DNA of 6,788 nt, taken from NCBI GenBank assembly GCA_022545875.1, contig JAKEIF010000026.1:1-6788 (forward strand). Reading direction: 5' to 3'. The first letter of the stretch is position 1. Each line of letters opens with the position of its first letter. Shown piece by piece: positions 1 through 6,788 of the stretch. The notes under the pieces were generated by a model. The model did no database searches. It worked only from the letters and a program-made list of their open reading frames with translations, and was not told the DNA's origin. This stretch comes from Nitrososphaera sp. GTDB taxonomy: Archaea; Thermoproteota; Nitrososphaeria; Nitrososphaerales; Nitrososphaeraceae. The position numbers were made by a program, and so were the translations under genes.

Positions 1-1969
<1,969 letters not shown>

Positions 1970-2051
1970 TTTCGCCCAGATTGTATTATGACAATTGCTT
2001 GCTATTGCATTAAAATTGTAAAAAAATTCCAAAATTCTTTGCCGCAAACAG

Positions 2052-2057
2052 TTATAA
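2052..2057 (+). promoter_or_regulatory. Probable TATA box of the csl4-pheA transcript
   Basis: TTATAA preceded by the purine-rich GCAAACAG, resembling an archaeal BRE plus TATA box. Its centre is about 29 nt upstream of the TTG at 2084, so transcription would start around 2080-2084. It is the best-placed box in the 1929-2083 spacer for the plus-strand genes. No operator symmetry was noticed beside it. Confidence 0.5.
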
Positions 2058-2083
2058 CTTGCCCAGCGATTCTTCATATTGCA

Positions 2084-2683
2084 TTGCCAAAAGATGAAAA
2101 CAAGCCCATGCTGCCGGGCGAACAGATCGCGTCCATTGAAGAATTTGAAGGAGGCAAGAACACTTACCTTGCATCCGATGGAACGGTGAGGTCGGCTGCA
2201 GTCGGCACGAAAGTTTATGATCTCAAGCGAAGAATTGTCAAAATTGACCAAAAGAATTCTCCGTTACTTCCAAAGGTAGGCGATATTGTAGTTGGCAACG
2301 TGGACATGCTGTTTTCGAGCATGGTTTCTGTAAAAATCCTTTATCTCAACGACAAAAAATTTCCATCCGGATATTCTGCCATCGGCTCGGCCAGAGTCGG
2401 AGCGCGGGACAGGGACAGAAGAGGGGACAGGCGCGCCGTTTTCAGGACTGGTGACATTGTAAGGGGAAGGATAATCAGCCTGCTCAATTCCCAGGTGCAT
2501 ATTACTCTTGCAGAAAAGGAATTTGGCGTGCTCTATACACTGTGTTTTATTTGCGGAGGCGACACGGTCCGCACCAATGAAAACTCTATAAAGTGCATAG
2601 AGTGTGGAGCGTTTGAAGACCGCAAGTTGACGCATGACTATGGCAAGGAGACTTTCCGGCTGATCTACAAAGCAGGCAGGTAG
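2084..2683 (+). CDS. csl4: Exosome complex RNA-binding subunit Csl4
   Basis: RNA-binding cap subunit of the archaeal exosome, which degrades RNA 3' to 5'; Csl4 sits on the Rrp41/Rrp42 ring and, in other archaea, helps recruit DnaG. From the TTG at 2084 the protein has 199 residues, normal for the family. It begins with the Csl4 N-terminal domain (PGEQIASIEEFEGGKNTY, about 11-28), followed by an S1 domain at about 63-144 (VGDIVVGNV to ITLAEKEFGVLY). It ends in a zinc ribbon with C154-x2-C157 and C171-x2-C174. The S1 domain carries an unusually arginine-rich loop at about 108-117. The TTG start is preferred because a TATA box lies about 29 nt upstream; ATG at 2108 (191 residues) is the alternative. 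The open frame continues up to an ATG at 1988, but that extension is A/T-rich, covers the promoter and reads nothing like Csl4. pheA follows 4 bp after the stop. Family is certain, start is not. Confidence 0.93.
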   Translation: MPKDENKPMLPGEQIASIEEFEGGKNTYLASDGTVRSAAVGTKVYDLKRRIVKIDQKNSPLLPKVGDIVVGNVDMLFSSMVSVKILYLNDKKFPSGYSAIGSARVGARDRDRRGDRRAVFRTGDIVRGRIISLLNSQVHITLAEKEFGVLYTLCFICGGDTVRTNENSIKCIECGAFEDRKLTHDYGKETFRLIYKAGR

Positions 2684-2687
2684 TCAC

Positions 2688-3530
2688 ATGCAGTCAGACG
2701 CCGCCGTTGCCTTCCAGGGCGAGCGAGGGGCCTATGGCGAAATGGCAGCCCTGAATTATTTCAACAAGGCAAGGCTTACTCCCCTAAAGTCTTTCCGGGA
2801 AGTTTTTGATGCGGCCGAGCGCGGCGACTCGGATTTTGCGATTGTGCCTGTCGAAAATTCGATTGAAGGCAGCGTCAACGAAGTCTATGACCTGCTTCTT
2901 GAGAGCAAAAAGCTAGAGGTGATAGGCGAGGTCTATCAGAGGGTACGGCATTGCCTGATCGCAAACGCCGGCGCAAGGAAAAAGACGGTGAAATGGGTGC
3001 ACTCACATCCGCAGGCCCTGGCGCAATGCAGGGGGTACCTGGAGAAGAATAGGATGGAAGCCGTCCCTGCCTATGATACTGCCGGCGCTGCGAAAATGAT
3101 AAAGGAAAAAGGCGTGACTGACTCTGCGGCTATTGCAAGCCGGAGGGCGGCGGAGCTTTATGGCATGCAGATCCTAGACGAAGGGATTGAGGACAGAAAG
3201 AACAACTATACCAGGTTCCTTGTCATATCGTTGCGCGCCAAAACACGCAGGCCAGTGGAATCGGTTCAATACAAGACATCGATGATCTTTTCTGTAAAGC
3301 ATGTCCCCGGCGCGCTATTTGGAATAGTCGGAGAATTTGCCATGCGCAAGATAAACCTGACTAGAATCGAGTCGCGCCCGACAAAGGAAACTCCGTGGGA
3401 GTACAACTTTTACGTTGACTTTGAAGGCCATGTCTCAGAAAAGCAAGTAAAGGAAGCGCTCAAAGCGATCAGGCCAAAAACCCTCTACATTAAGATATTG
3501 GGGTCATACAGGAAGGCTGAATTCACCTAG
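2688..3530 (+). CDS. pheA: Prephenate dehydratase with C-terminal ACT domain
   Basis: Cytosolic enzyme converting prephenate to phenylpyruvate, the committed step of phenylalanine synthesis. At 280 residues it matches stand-alone monofunctional prephenate dehydratases, with no chorismate mutase fused in front. The catalytic domain covers about 5-182: it opens with VAFQGERGAYGEMAA and contains FAIVPVENSIEGSVNEVYD at 50-68, HSHPQALAQC at 105-114 and the catalytic TRF motif at 175-177 (KNNYTRFLV). The regulatory ACT domain covers about 196-275 and carries both phenylalanine-binding signatures, GALF at 208-211 and ESRP at 228-231, so feedback inhibition by phenylalanine is expected. The ATG at 2688 follows the csl4 stop by 4 bp, and AGGT at 2678-2681 can serve as ribosome binding site, so it is probably co-transcribed with csl4. 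No functional link between the two is known to me. Its stop shares a CTAG with the convergent gene downstream. Confidence 0.97.
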   Translation: MQSDAAVAFQGERGAYGEMAALNYFNKARLTPLKSFREVFDAAERGDSDFAIVPVENSIEGSVNEVYDLLLESKKLEVIGEVYQRVRHCLIANAGARKKTVKWVHSHPQALAQCRGYLEKNRMEAVPAYDTAGAAKMIKEKGVTDSAAIASRRAAELYGMQILDEGIEDRKNNYTRFLVISLRAKTRRPVESVQYKTSMIFSVKHVPGALFGIVGEFAMRKINLTRIESRPTKETPWEYNFYVDFEGHVSEKQVKEALKAIRPKTLYIKILGSYRKAEFT

Positions 3531-3976
3531 TTCTTTCGGAATCGCAGTCCCAGTCCTAGCACTATCACCCCGGTAACAACCAGCATCAGGGCCCCGGTGA
3601 GACCAAGAGCGCTTGACTTTGTCTCGGCGTGACCGGTTATCACAAGATCCGCAGTCCCCGTATTGTTTACAATGAACCTATATTCACCGGGCCTTTGGGC
3701 AGTCAACTCATAGTTGAAGGTCGAATTTCCGCGCTCGAGCAGCAGATCTCTTCCGTCAGGATCTGTTATCGCTACTTCGTACGAAGAACCGCTGAGAGTA
3801 AGGTCGGCAACGCCGCCTTCATTCATCTCCGGCGTGATTATGTCGATCTGCCCCGGCCCAACTACATAGTCCAGAGAAACATCCCTAGGGATGCCAGAGT
3901 AGATGCTGGAGGCAGCACCTATCACAATGAATACGGCTCCTGCTACCAGCGTGGCATAGAATACCTTTCCGGGCAA
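3527..3976 (-). CDS. Hypothetical two-helix membrane protein with external beta-rich domain
   Basis: I do not recognise this as a named family. The 149-residue protein has a hydrophobic segment at about 5-23, a beta-rich region at about 30-118, a second hydrophobic segment at about 122-144 and a short basic tail (RFRKN). This suggests both ends inside and the central domain outside. The central part contains YEVAITDPDGRDLLL (66-80) and PGEYRFIVNNTG (96-107), recalling GOLD/emp24-like or PPC-like beta sandwiches; that resemblance is an impression only. Possible N-glycosylation sequons lie at N84-S-T and N104-N-T. The start is a TTG at 3976, followed by CCCGGAAAG, with a TATA-like box centred about 26 nt upstream, so the message may be nearly leaderless. 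It is divergent from the secreted glycoside hydrolase gene across a 174-bp spacer and overlaps the pheA stop. A role at the cell surface is inferred. Confidence 0.75.
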   Translation of the reverse strand: MPGKVFYATLVAGAVFIVIGAASSIYSGIPRDVSLDYVVGPGQIDIITPEMNEGGVADLTLSGSSYEVAITDPDGRDLLLERGNSTFNYELTAQRPGEYRFIVNNTGTADLVITGHAETKSSALGLTGALMLVVTGVIVLGLGLRFRKN

Positions 3977-3997
3977 CGCCTACAATTCAATGCCTGT

Positions 3998-4005
3998 ATT
4001 ATAAA
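3998..4005 (-). promoter_or_regulatory. Probable TATA box for the two-helix membrane protein gene
   Basis: Minus-strand TTTATAAT within a longer T/A run (3998-4007). Its centre lies about 26 nt from the TTG start codon at 3976, which fits the archaeal TATA-to-start distance and predicts a leaderless or nearly leaderless message. Confidence 0.5.
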
Positions 4006-4048
4006 AATGAAAACCCGTCGGTTCGTTTTTGAGGTGAGATTCAAACAC

Positions 4049-4060
4049 TGTCTTAAGACA
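4049..4060. promoter_or_regulatory. Perfect 12-bp palindrome in divergent spacer, candidate operator
   Basis: TGTCTTAAGACA reads identically on both strands. An 8-bp palindrome, CAATATTG (4059-4066), overlaps its right edge. The site sits between the TATA-like boxes of the two divergent genes (3998-4005 and 4127-4132), where a dimeric regulator could affect either promoter. As RNA it has no room for a normal hairpin loop, so a protein-binding site is the likelier reading. Binding is inferred from symmetry and position only. Confidence 0.35.
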
Positions 4061-4074
4061 ATATTGTTCCGGGT

Positions 4075-4105
4075 TCCAAACATTACCCAATGAGCTAAGT
4101 TTGGA
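4075..4105. repeat. 7-bp inverted repeat with 17-bp spacer upstream of the glycoside hydrolase gene
   Basis: TCCAAAC (4075-4081) is matched by its reverse complement GTTTGGA (4099-4105). Centre to centre the arms are 24 bp apart, a little over two helical turns, so both would lie on nearly the same DNA face. It ends about 21 bp before the TATA-like box at 4127-4132. It could be a regulator site or chance in an A/T-rich spacer. Confidence 0.35.
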
Positions 4106-4126
4106 TAGGAAGATAAGGATCTTCAG

Positions 4127-4132
4127 ATATAT
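4127..4132 (+). promoter_or_regulatory. Possible TATA box for the glycoside hydrolase gene
   Basis: ATATAT centred about 21 nt before the ATG at 4151, slightly closer than the usual 25-27 nt. No Shine-Dalgarno-like sequence is seen between it and the ATG (the preceding bases are TACTATTTTCT), which points to a leaderless or near-leaderless message. Confidence 0.35.
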
Positions 4133-4150
4133 CCACAAGTACTATTTTCT

Positions 4151-5650
4151 ATGAAAAGGAGCACGGGACCGTTTCTAGGGGGACCAGGGACCAGAGCACT
4201 GATCCTGTCCGCTATCGCAAGCGCATCCGTTGCCTTGACCCTCACGACCGGCGTCTGGTCGTTCAAGCCTTACGATCCTGCGGGGCCGCCAGAACCCGTT
4301 TGCCCGATGGGCTACGAATTTGCAGACGGAGAATGCGTCCTCATCACACCGCCCATAACATGCCCCGATGGATACCATTTGGAAGGCGAGATTTGCGCGC
4401 CGGACGTAGTGCCTTCCTGTCCTGAGGGCTATGCATTTACGGATGGCCATTGCGTGCTCATAGAGCCGCCAGAGGAGGAACCAGCACCGGAGCCCGAACC
4501 CGAGCCTACGCCTGAACCGAAGCCAGAGCCCGAGCCGGAACCCACTCCTGACCCGGAGCCTTCGGTGATTCCATTCCACGAACTCCGCGGCGTCAACTAT
4601 ATCGACCCGGTTCTCAGCCGGAAGGAGCAAACTGCGAAACTTCCGATTCAGACCGGCCAGGTCGAAAAGTTTGTAAAGATTGCAAAGGATAGCGGGTACA
4701 ATGTTTTTCGGATACCGGTAAGCTGGGAATCCTACGTTGACAACGAAGACAACTTTCTCGGCCAGCTCGTCGCCCTAGTAGAAGAAGCAAACTCTCACGA
4801 TATTTTCGTCTGGATAGATTTTCACCATTATGACGCAACTTCTAACTGGCCCACAAAGGTCTCAAAGGGCCGCGGCTTTCCCGAATTTGTGGTATCATGC
4901 TATGAACCGAAAAATACCTACGAGCGGGACTCGGAAGTGCGCGCCTTTTGGAACGACTATTATGATAACAAGGTCCGTGACAGTGAAAACTCTTGCAAGC
5001 GAACCCTTGACATCTGGGACCTGCAGGCAGATTTCATGAAGGCAATGATAGACGAAGTTGACCACTATCCAAACGTAATAGGATACGAAATACTGAACGA
5101 GCCTCACGTCTGGACTGATAAGCACTATGACAGCCTTGGCGAGCTACATACCGAGATGGCAAAGGAGCTCAGAAAGTCGACTGACAAATTGATCATATTT
5201 ACGCGCGAGACTGCACACGGCTACACGGACGACGGCAAAAAGTATGGCAGAAAGATCGGCCTTGAGTACAAGATCCTGCCAAAGGACCCTGCAAAGAACA
5301 TTATGTACATACCCCACCTCTACAACTTGAACGAGATTGAAGAGCACGTCGACAGGTGGAAGGCGGATCAGAAACGCTGGGAATCAATGGGCTACGACGT
5401 TCCCATTGGAGTCGGGGAATGGTCTCCTCAGCCGCCGCAGCTGGAGGAAGGAAACGCGGTGACACAGGAGAACATGGACGGGTTTGTACGGGTCTGGGAG
5501 CGCGAAGGCTGGATGCACACGTACTGGGCCTACGGCGGATTCAACTTTGGAGAGGGGAACGTCTTGGTGAAGCAGAGCGGAACGCTGACAAAAGCCGGCG
5601 AGTATTTTGAAAAATCAATCGGCAAGTTCTACGACGAAATACTCAACTAG
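4151..5650 (+). CDS. Secreted glycoside hydrolase family 5 (endoglucanase-like) with Cys-pair repeats
   Basis: Predicted exported hydrolase of beta-linked polysaccharide (cellulose, mannan or similar; substrate not readable). The 499 residues start with a signal segment or membrane anchor: MKR, then a hydrophobic stretch at about 16-34. Next come three C-x10-C repeats at 51-101, a Pro/Glu linker at about 105-137, and a GH5 (alpha/beta)8 barrel at about 140-490. Catalytic signatures are R187 in VFRIPVSW, H225-H226 in WIDFHHYD, acid/base E317 in ILNEPHVW, H389 and Y391 in IPHLYN, nucleophile E423 in IGVGEWSPQ, and W459 in HTYWAYGG. C250 and C282 could form an extra disulfide. The ATG at 4151 is chosen because the signal segment follows directly. 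The gene diverges from a membrane-protein gene and converges on guaB with 2 bp between the stops. GH5 assignment is strong because both catalytic glutamates sit in their expected contexts. Whether the protein is released or stays anchored is open. Confidence 0.93.
   Translation: MKRSTGPFLGGPGTRALILSAIASASVALTLTTGVWSFKPYDPAGPPEPVCPMGYEFADGECVLITPPITCPDGYHLEGEICAPDVVPSCPEGYAFTDGHCVLIEPPEEEPAPEPEPEPTPEPKPEPEPEPTPDPEPSVIPFHELRGVNYIDPVLSRKEQTAKLPIQTGQVEKFVKIAKDSGYNVFRIPVSWESYVDNEDNFLGQLVALVEEANSHDIFVWIDFHHYDATSNWPTKVSKGRGFPEFVVSCYEPKNTYERDSEVRAFWNDYYDNKVRDSENSCKRTLDIWDLQADFMKAMIDEVDHYPNVIGYEILNEPHVWTDKHYDSLGELHTEMAKELRKSTDKLIIFTRETAHGYTDDGKKYGRKIGLEYKILPKDPAKNIMYIPHLYNLNEIEEHVDRWKADQKRWESMGYDVPIGVGEWSPQPPQLEEGNAVTQENMDGFVRVWEREGWMHTYWAYGGFNFGEGNVLVKQSGTLTKAGEYFEKSIGKFYDEILN
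4301..4453 (+). repeat. Three C-x10-C protein repeats encoded in the glycoside hydrolase gene
   Basis: The repeats start at residues 51, 71 and 90: CPMGYEFADGEC, CPDGYHLEGEIC and CPEGYAFTDGHC. Each has the pattern CPxGYxxxxxxC with Cys exactly 11 positions apart; copies 1 and 3 continue CVLIxPP. Periods are 20 and 19 residues. Paired cysteines right after a signal segment suggest small disulfide-stapled modules outside the cell. Function (spacer, surface attachment or carbohydrate binding) is unknown. Confidence 0.85.
4463..4561 (+). repeat. Pro/Glu-rich linker (PEP repeats) in the glycoside hydrolase gene
   Basis: Residues about 105-137 are almost only Pro and Glu with a few Thr, Lys, Ala and Asp (EPEPEPTPEPKPEPEPEP). 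At the DNA level this is a degenerate array of GAGCCN/GAACCN hexamers. It is a typical stiff, acidic, extracellular linker separating the Cys-repeat region from the catalytic barrel. The hexamer array may vary in length between strains. Confidence 0.85.
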
Positions 5651-5652
5651 AG

Positions 5653-6788
5653 CTACATCAGGTCAACATCGTGCGGCTGGCTTTCGATAAACCCGGCTGA
5701 CGTCATCTTGATAAATTCGGCGTTGCGCTGCATTTCACCTATCGTCTTGGCGCCGCAGTAGCTCAGCCCGGAACGTAGCCCGCCGGAAAGCTGCCTTACA
5801 ATCTCTACAACGCTTCCCTTGTACGGCACCATTGCCTCGACGCCTTCTGGGACATAGTCGTTGAGGTCGTCAGAGTCGACCACCTGAGGCCCTTCTTCTC
5901 TGTACTTTCTCCCAAGTGATGCATAGAACGAAGCCATCCCCCTGTACATCTTGAACTTTTTGCCATTTTTCACAAGAGTCTTGCCGGGGCTTTCGTCAGT
6001 GCCACCAAACAGGCTACCTATCATTACTGAAGAAGCGCCAGCCGCCAGCGCCTTGGTCATGTCTCCGGAATTTCTAACTCCTCCATCGGATACAACAGGT
6101 ATCCCGTTGTCGCGAGCTACTTTGACGCTGTCAAGCACAGCGGTCAGCTGTGGCACGCCGGAGCCTGTAACTACGCGAGTAATGCATATCGAGCCTGAGC
6201 CGACGCCAACTTTGACGGCATCGACACCAGCCTTTATCAGGTCGTTAGCTCCATCTCCCGTCGCGACGTTGCCTGCAATAAGTTCGCAATTTGGAAATGC
6301 TTTTTTGATCATGTGAACTGTATTGATGGCATTGTCGCTGTGGCCGTGCGCGATGTCTACGACTAGGACGTCTGCGCCTGCCTCAAGAAGAGCTTCGGTC
6401 CGCTCCAGATAATCGCCCTTGACTCCCACGGCGGCGCCGACCAGCAACCTGCCCTTTCTGTCCTTAGACGCGTGCGGGTATTCGTCCATTTTTAGAATAT
6501 CCTTGCTGGTGATAAGCCCTACGATCTTTTTTTGCTCATCAACTACCGGCAGCTTTTCAATGCGCTGGTTGTGCAGGATCTCTTTTGCCTGCTCTATTGT
6601 TGTGCCGGCCTTTGCGGTAATGACCTCGCGAGTCATCAGCTCCGACACTTTGCGCTTGTTATCCTTTTCAAAAGTAATGTCACGCCTTGTAATGATGCCG
6701 GCAAGCTTGCCCCCTTCCTCTACCAACAAGCCGGATACGCCGTATTCTATCATCGCCTTTTTGGCATCTTGGACTGAAAGGTCAGGCC
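5653..6788 (-). CDS. guaB: Inosine-5'-monophosphate dehydrogenase, N-terminus cut by window edge
   Basis: Oxidises IMP to XMP with NAD+, the committed step of GMP synthesis; cytosolic tetramer. About 378 codons are visible; roughly the first 100 residues lie beyond the right edge, since the frame is open to the end (reading [12 protein letters not shown] before the Met at 6753). Numbered from that Met, the end of CBS1 covers up to about 38, CBS2 about 38-90 ([35 protein letters not shown]), and the rest of the (beta/alpha)8 barrel 100-366. Catalytic C190 lies in [19 protein letters not shown]. Phosphate and substrate motifs are [10 protein letters not shown] (222-231), IGSLFGGT (245-252) and MYRGMAS (269-275). 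[13 protein letters not shown] (301-313) fits IMP dehydrogenase rather than GMP reductase, as do the paired CBS domains. Odd points are Ser where GPGS is usual before the Cys, and GRKYRE where an adjacent Arg-Tyr dyad is expected. It converges on the glycoside hydrolase gene. Confidence 0.96.
   Translation of the reverse strand, partial: PDLSVQDAKKAMIEYGVSGLLVEEGGKLAGIITRRDITFEKDNKRKVSELMTREVITAKAGTTIEQAKEILHNQRIEKLPVVDEQKKIVGLITSKDILKMDEYPHASKDRKGRLLVGAAVGVKGDYLERTEALLEAGADVLVVDIAHGHSDNAINTVHMIKKAFPNCELIAGNVATGDGANDLIKAGVDAVKVGVGSGSICITRVVTGSGVPQLTAVLDSVKVARDNGIPVVSDGGVRNSGDMTKALAAGASSVMIGSLFGGTDESPGKTLVKNGKKFKMYRGMASFYASLGRKYREEGPQVVDSDDLNDYVPEGVEAMVPYKGSVVEIVRQLSGGLRSGLSYCGAKTIGEMQRNAEFIKMTSAGFIESQPHDVDLM

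Noticed and set aside
1988..2083. N-terminal extension of csl4 from ATG 1988
   Set aside because: The encoded residues are not Csl4-like, the DNA is A/T-rich and includes the TATA box, and the family normally begins a few residues before the PGE/PGD motif.
4011..4022. Small hairpin AACC-CGTC-GGTT followed by T-rich DNA, as a terminator
   Set aside because: Only a 4-bp stem and it lies in a divergent promoter spacer where no transcript would be expected to end.
4007..4093. 28-codon plus-strand reading frame beginning ATGAAAACC just after a T/A-rich box
   Set aside because: It encodes a basic, featureless peptide, overlaps the palindromes in the spacer and has no ribosome binding site; the box before it is better explained as the minus-strand TATA element.
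4030..4100. tRNA-like stretch on the minus strand (AGCTCATTGGGTAAT, then GTTTGAATC)
   Set aside because: The D-like and T-like fragments are suggestive, but the T stem (CAGTG with CTCAC) does not pair, no GAGC closes the D stem, and no acceptor stem or anticodon arm of correct size can be drawn. Probably chance, or at most a decayed remnant.
5653..6788. GMP reductase as an alternative identity for the guaB product
   Set aside because: Two CBS domains, the [13 protein letters not shown] segment and the full-length barrel ending in HDV fit IMP dehydrogenase better, although the flap is unusual.

Overview
The window looks archaeal, most likely from a Nitrososphaera-type thaumarchaeon (ammonia-oxidising lineage). 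It carries an archaeal-type CDC48/p97 ATPase, a Csl4 subunit of the archaeal exosome, TATA-box promoters close to start codons (including probable GTG and TTG starts), and very tight gene packing. The placement within Thaumarchaeota is inferred from how the CDC48 and IMP dehydrogenase read. It is not based on a marker gene or a search.

Layout: (1) 1-1928, minus strand: CDC48-family double AAA+ ATPase, running off the left edge so that only the C-terminal tail is missing. (2) 1929-2083: AT-rich divergent promoter region. (3) 2084-2683 and 2688-3530, plus strand: csl4 followed 4 bp later by pheA (prephenate dehydratase with ACT domain), probably one transcript. (4) 3527-3976, minus strand: small two-helix membrane protein with an outside beta-rich domain, whose stop codon overlaps that of pheA. 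(5) 3977-4150: AT-rich spacer of a divergent pair, holding TATA-like boxes, a perfect 12-bp palindrome and a 7-bp inverted repeat. (6) 4151-5650, plus strand: secreted family 5 glycoside hydrolase with three Cys-pair repeats and a Pro/Glu linker before the catalytic domain. (7) 5653-6788, minus strand: IMP dehydrogenase, whose N-terminus lies beyond the right edge.

Most genes are core housekeeping: protein unfolding, RNA decay, phenylalanine synthesis and guanine nucleotide synthesis. The accessory part is the divergent pair at 3527-5650. Both products appear to be exported or membrane-anchored, and they share a spacer with symmetrical candidate operator sites. No mobile element, CRISPR array, RNA gene or clear new defence system is visible. 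The best leads are the cell-surface/secreted pair, an arginine in the D1 Walker B motif of CDC48, an unusual flap sequence in IMP dehydrogenase, and probable non-ATG, near-leaderless starts at several genes.
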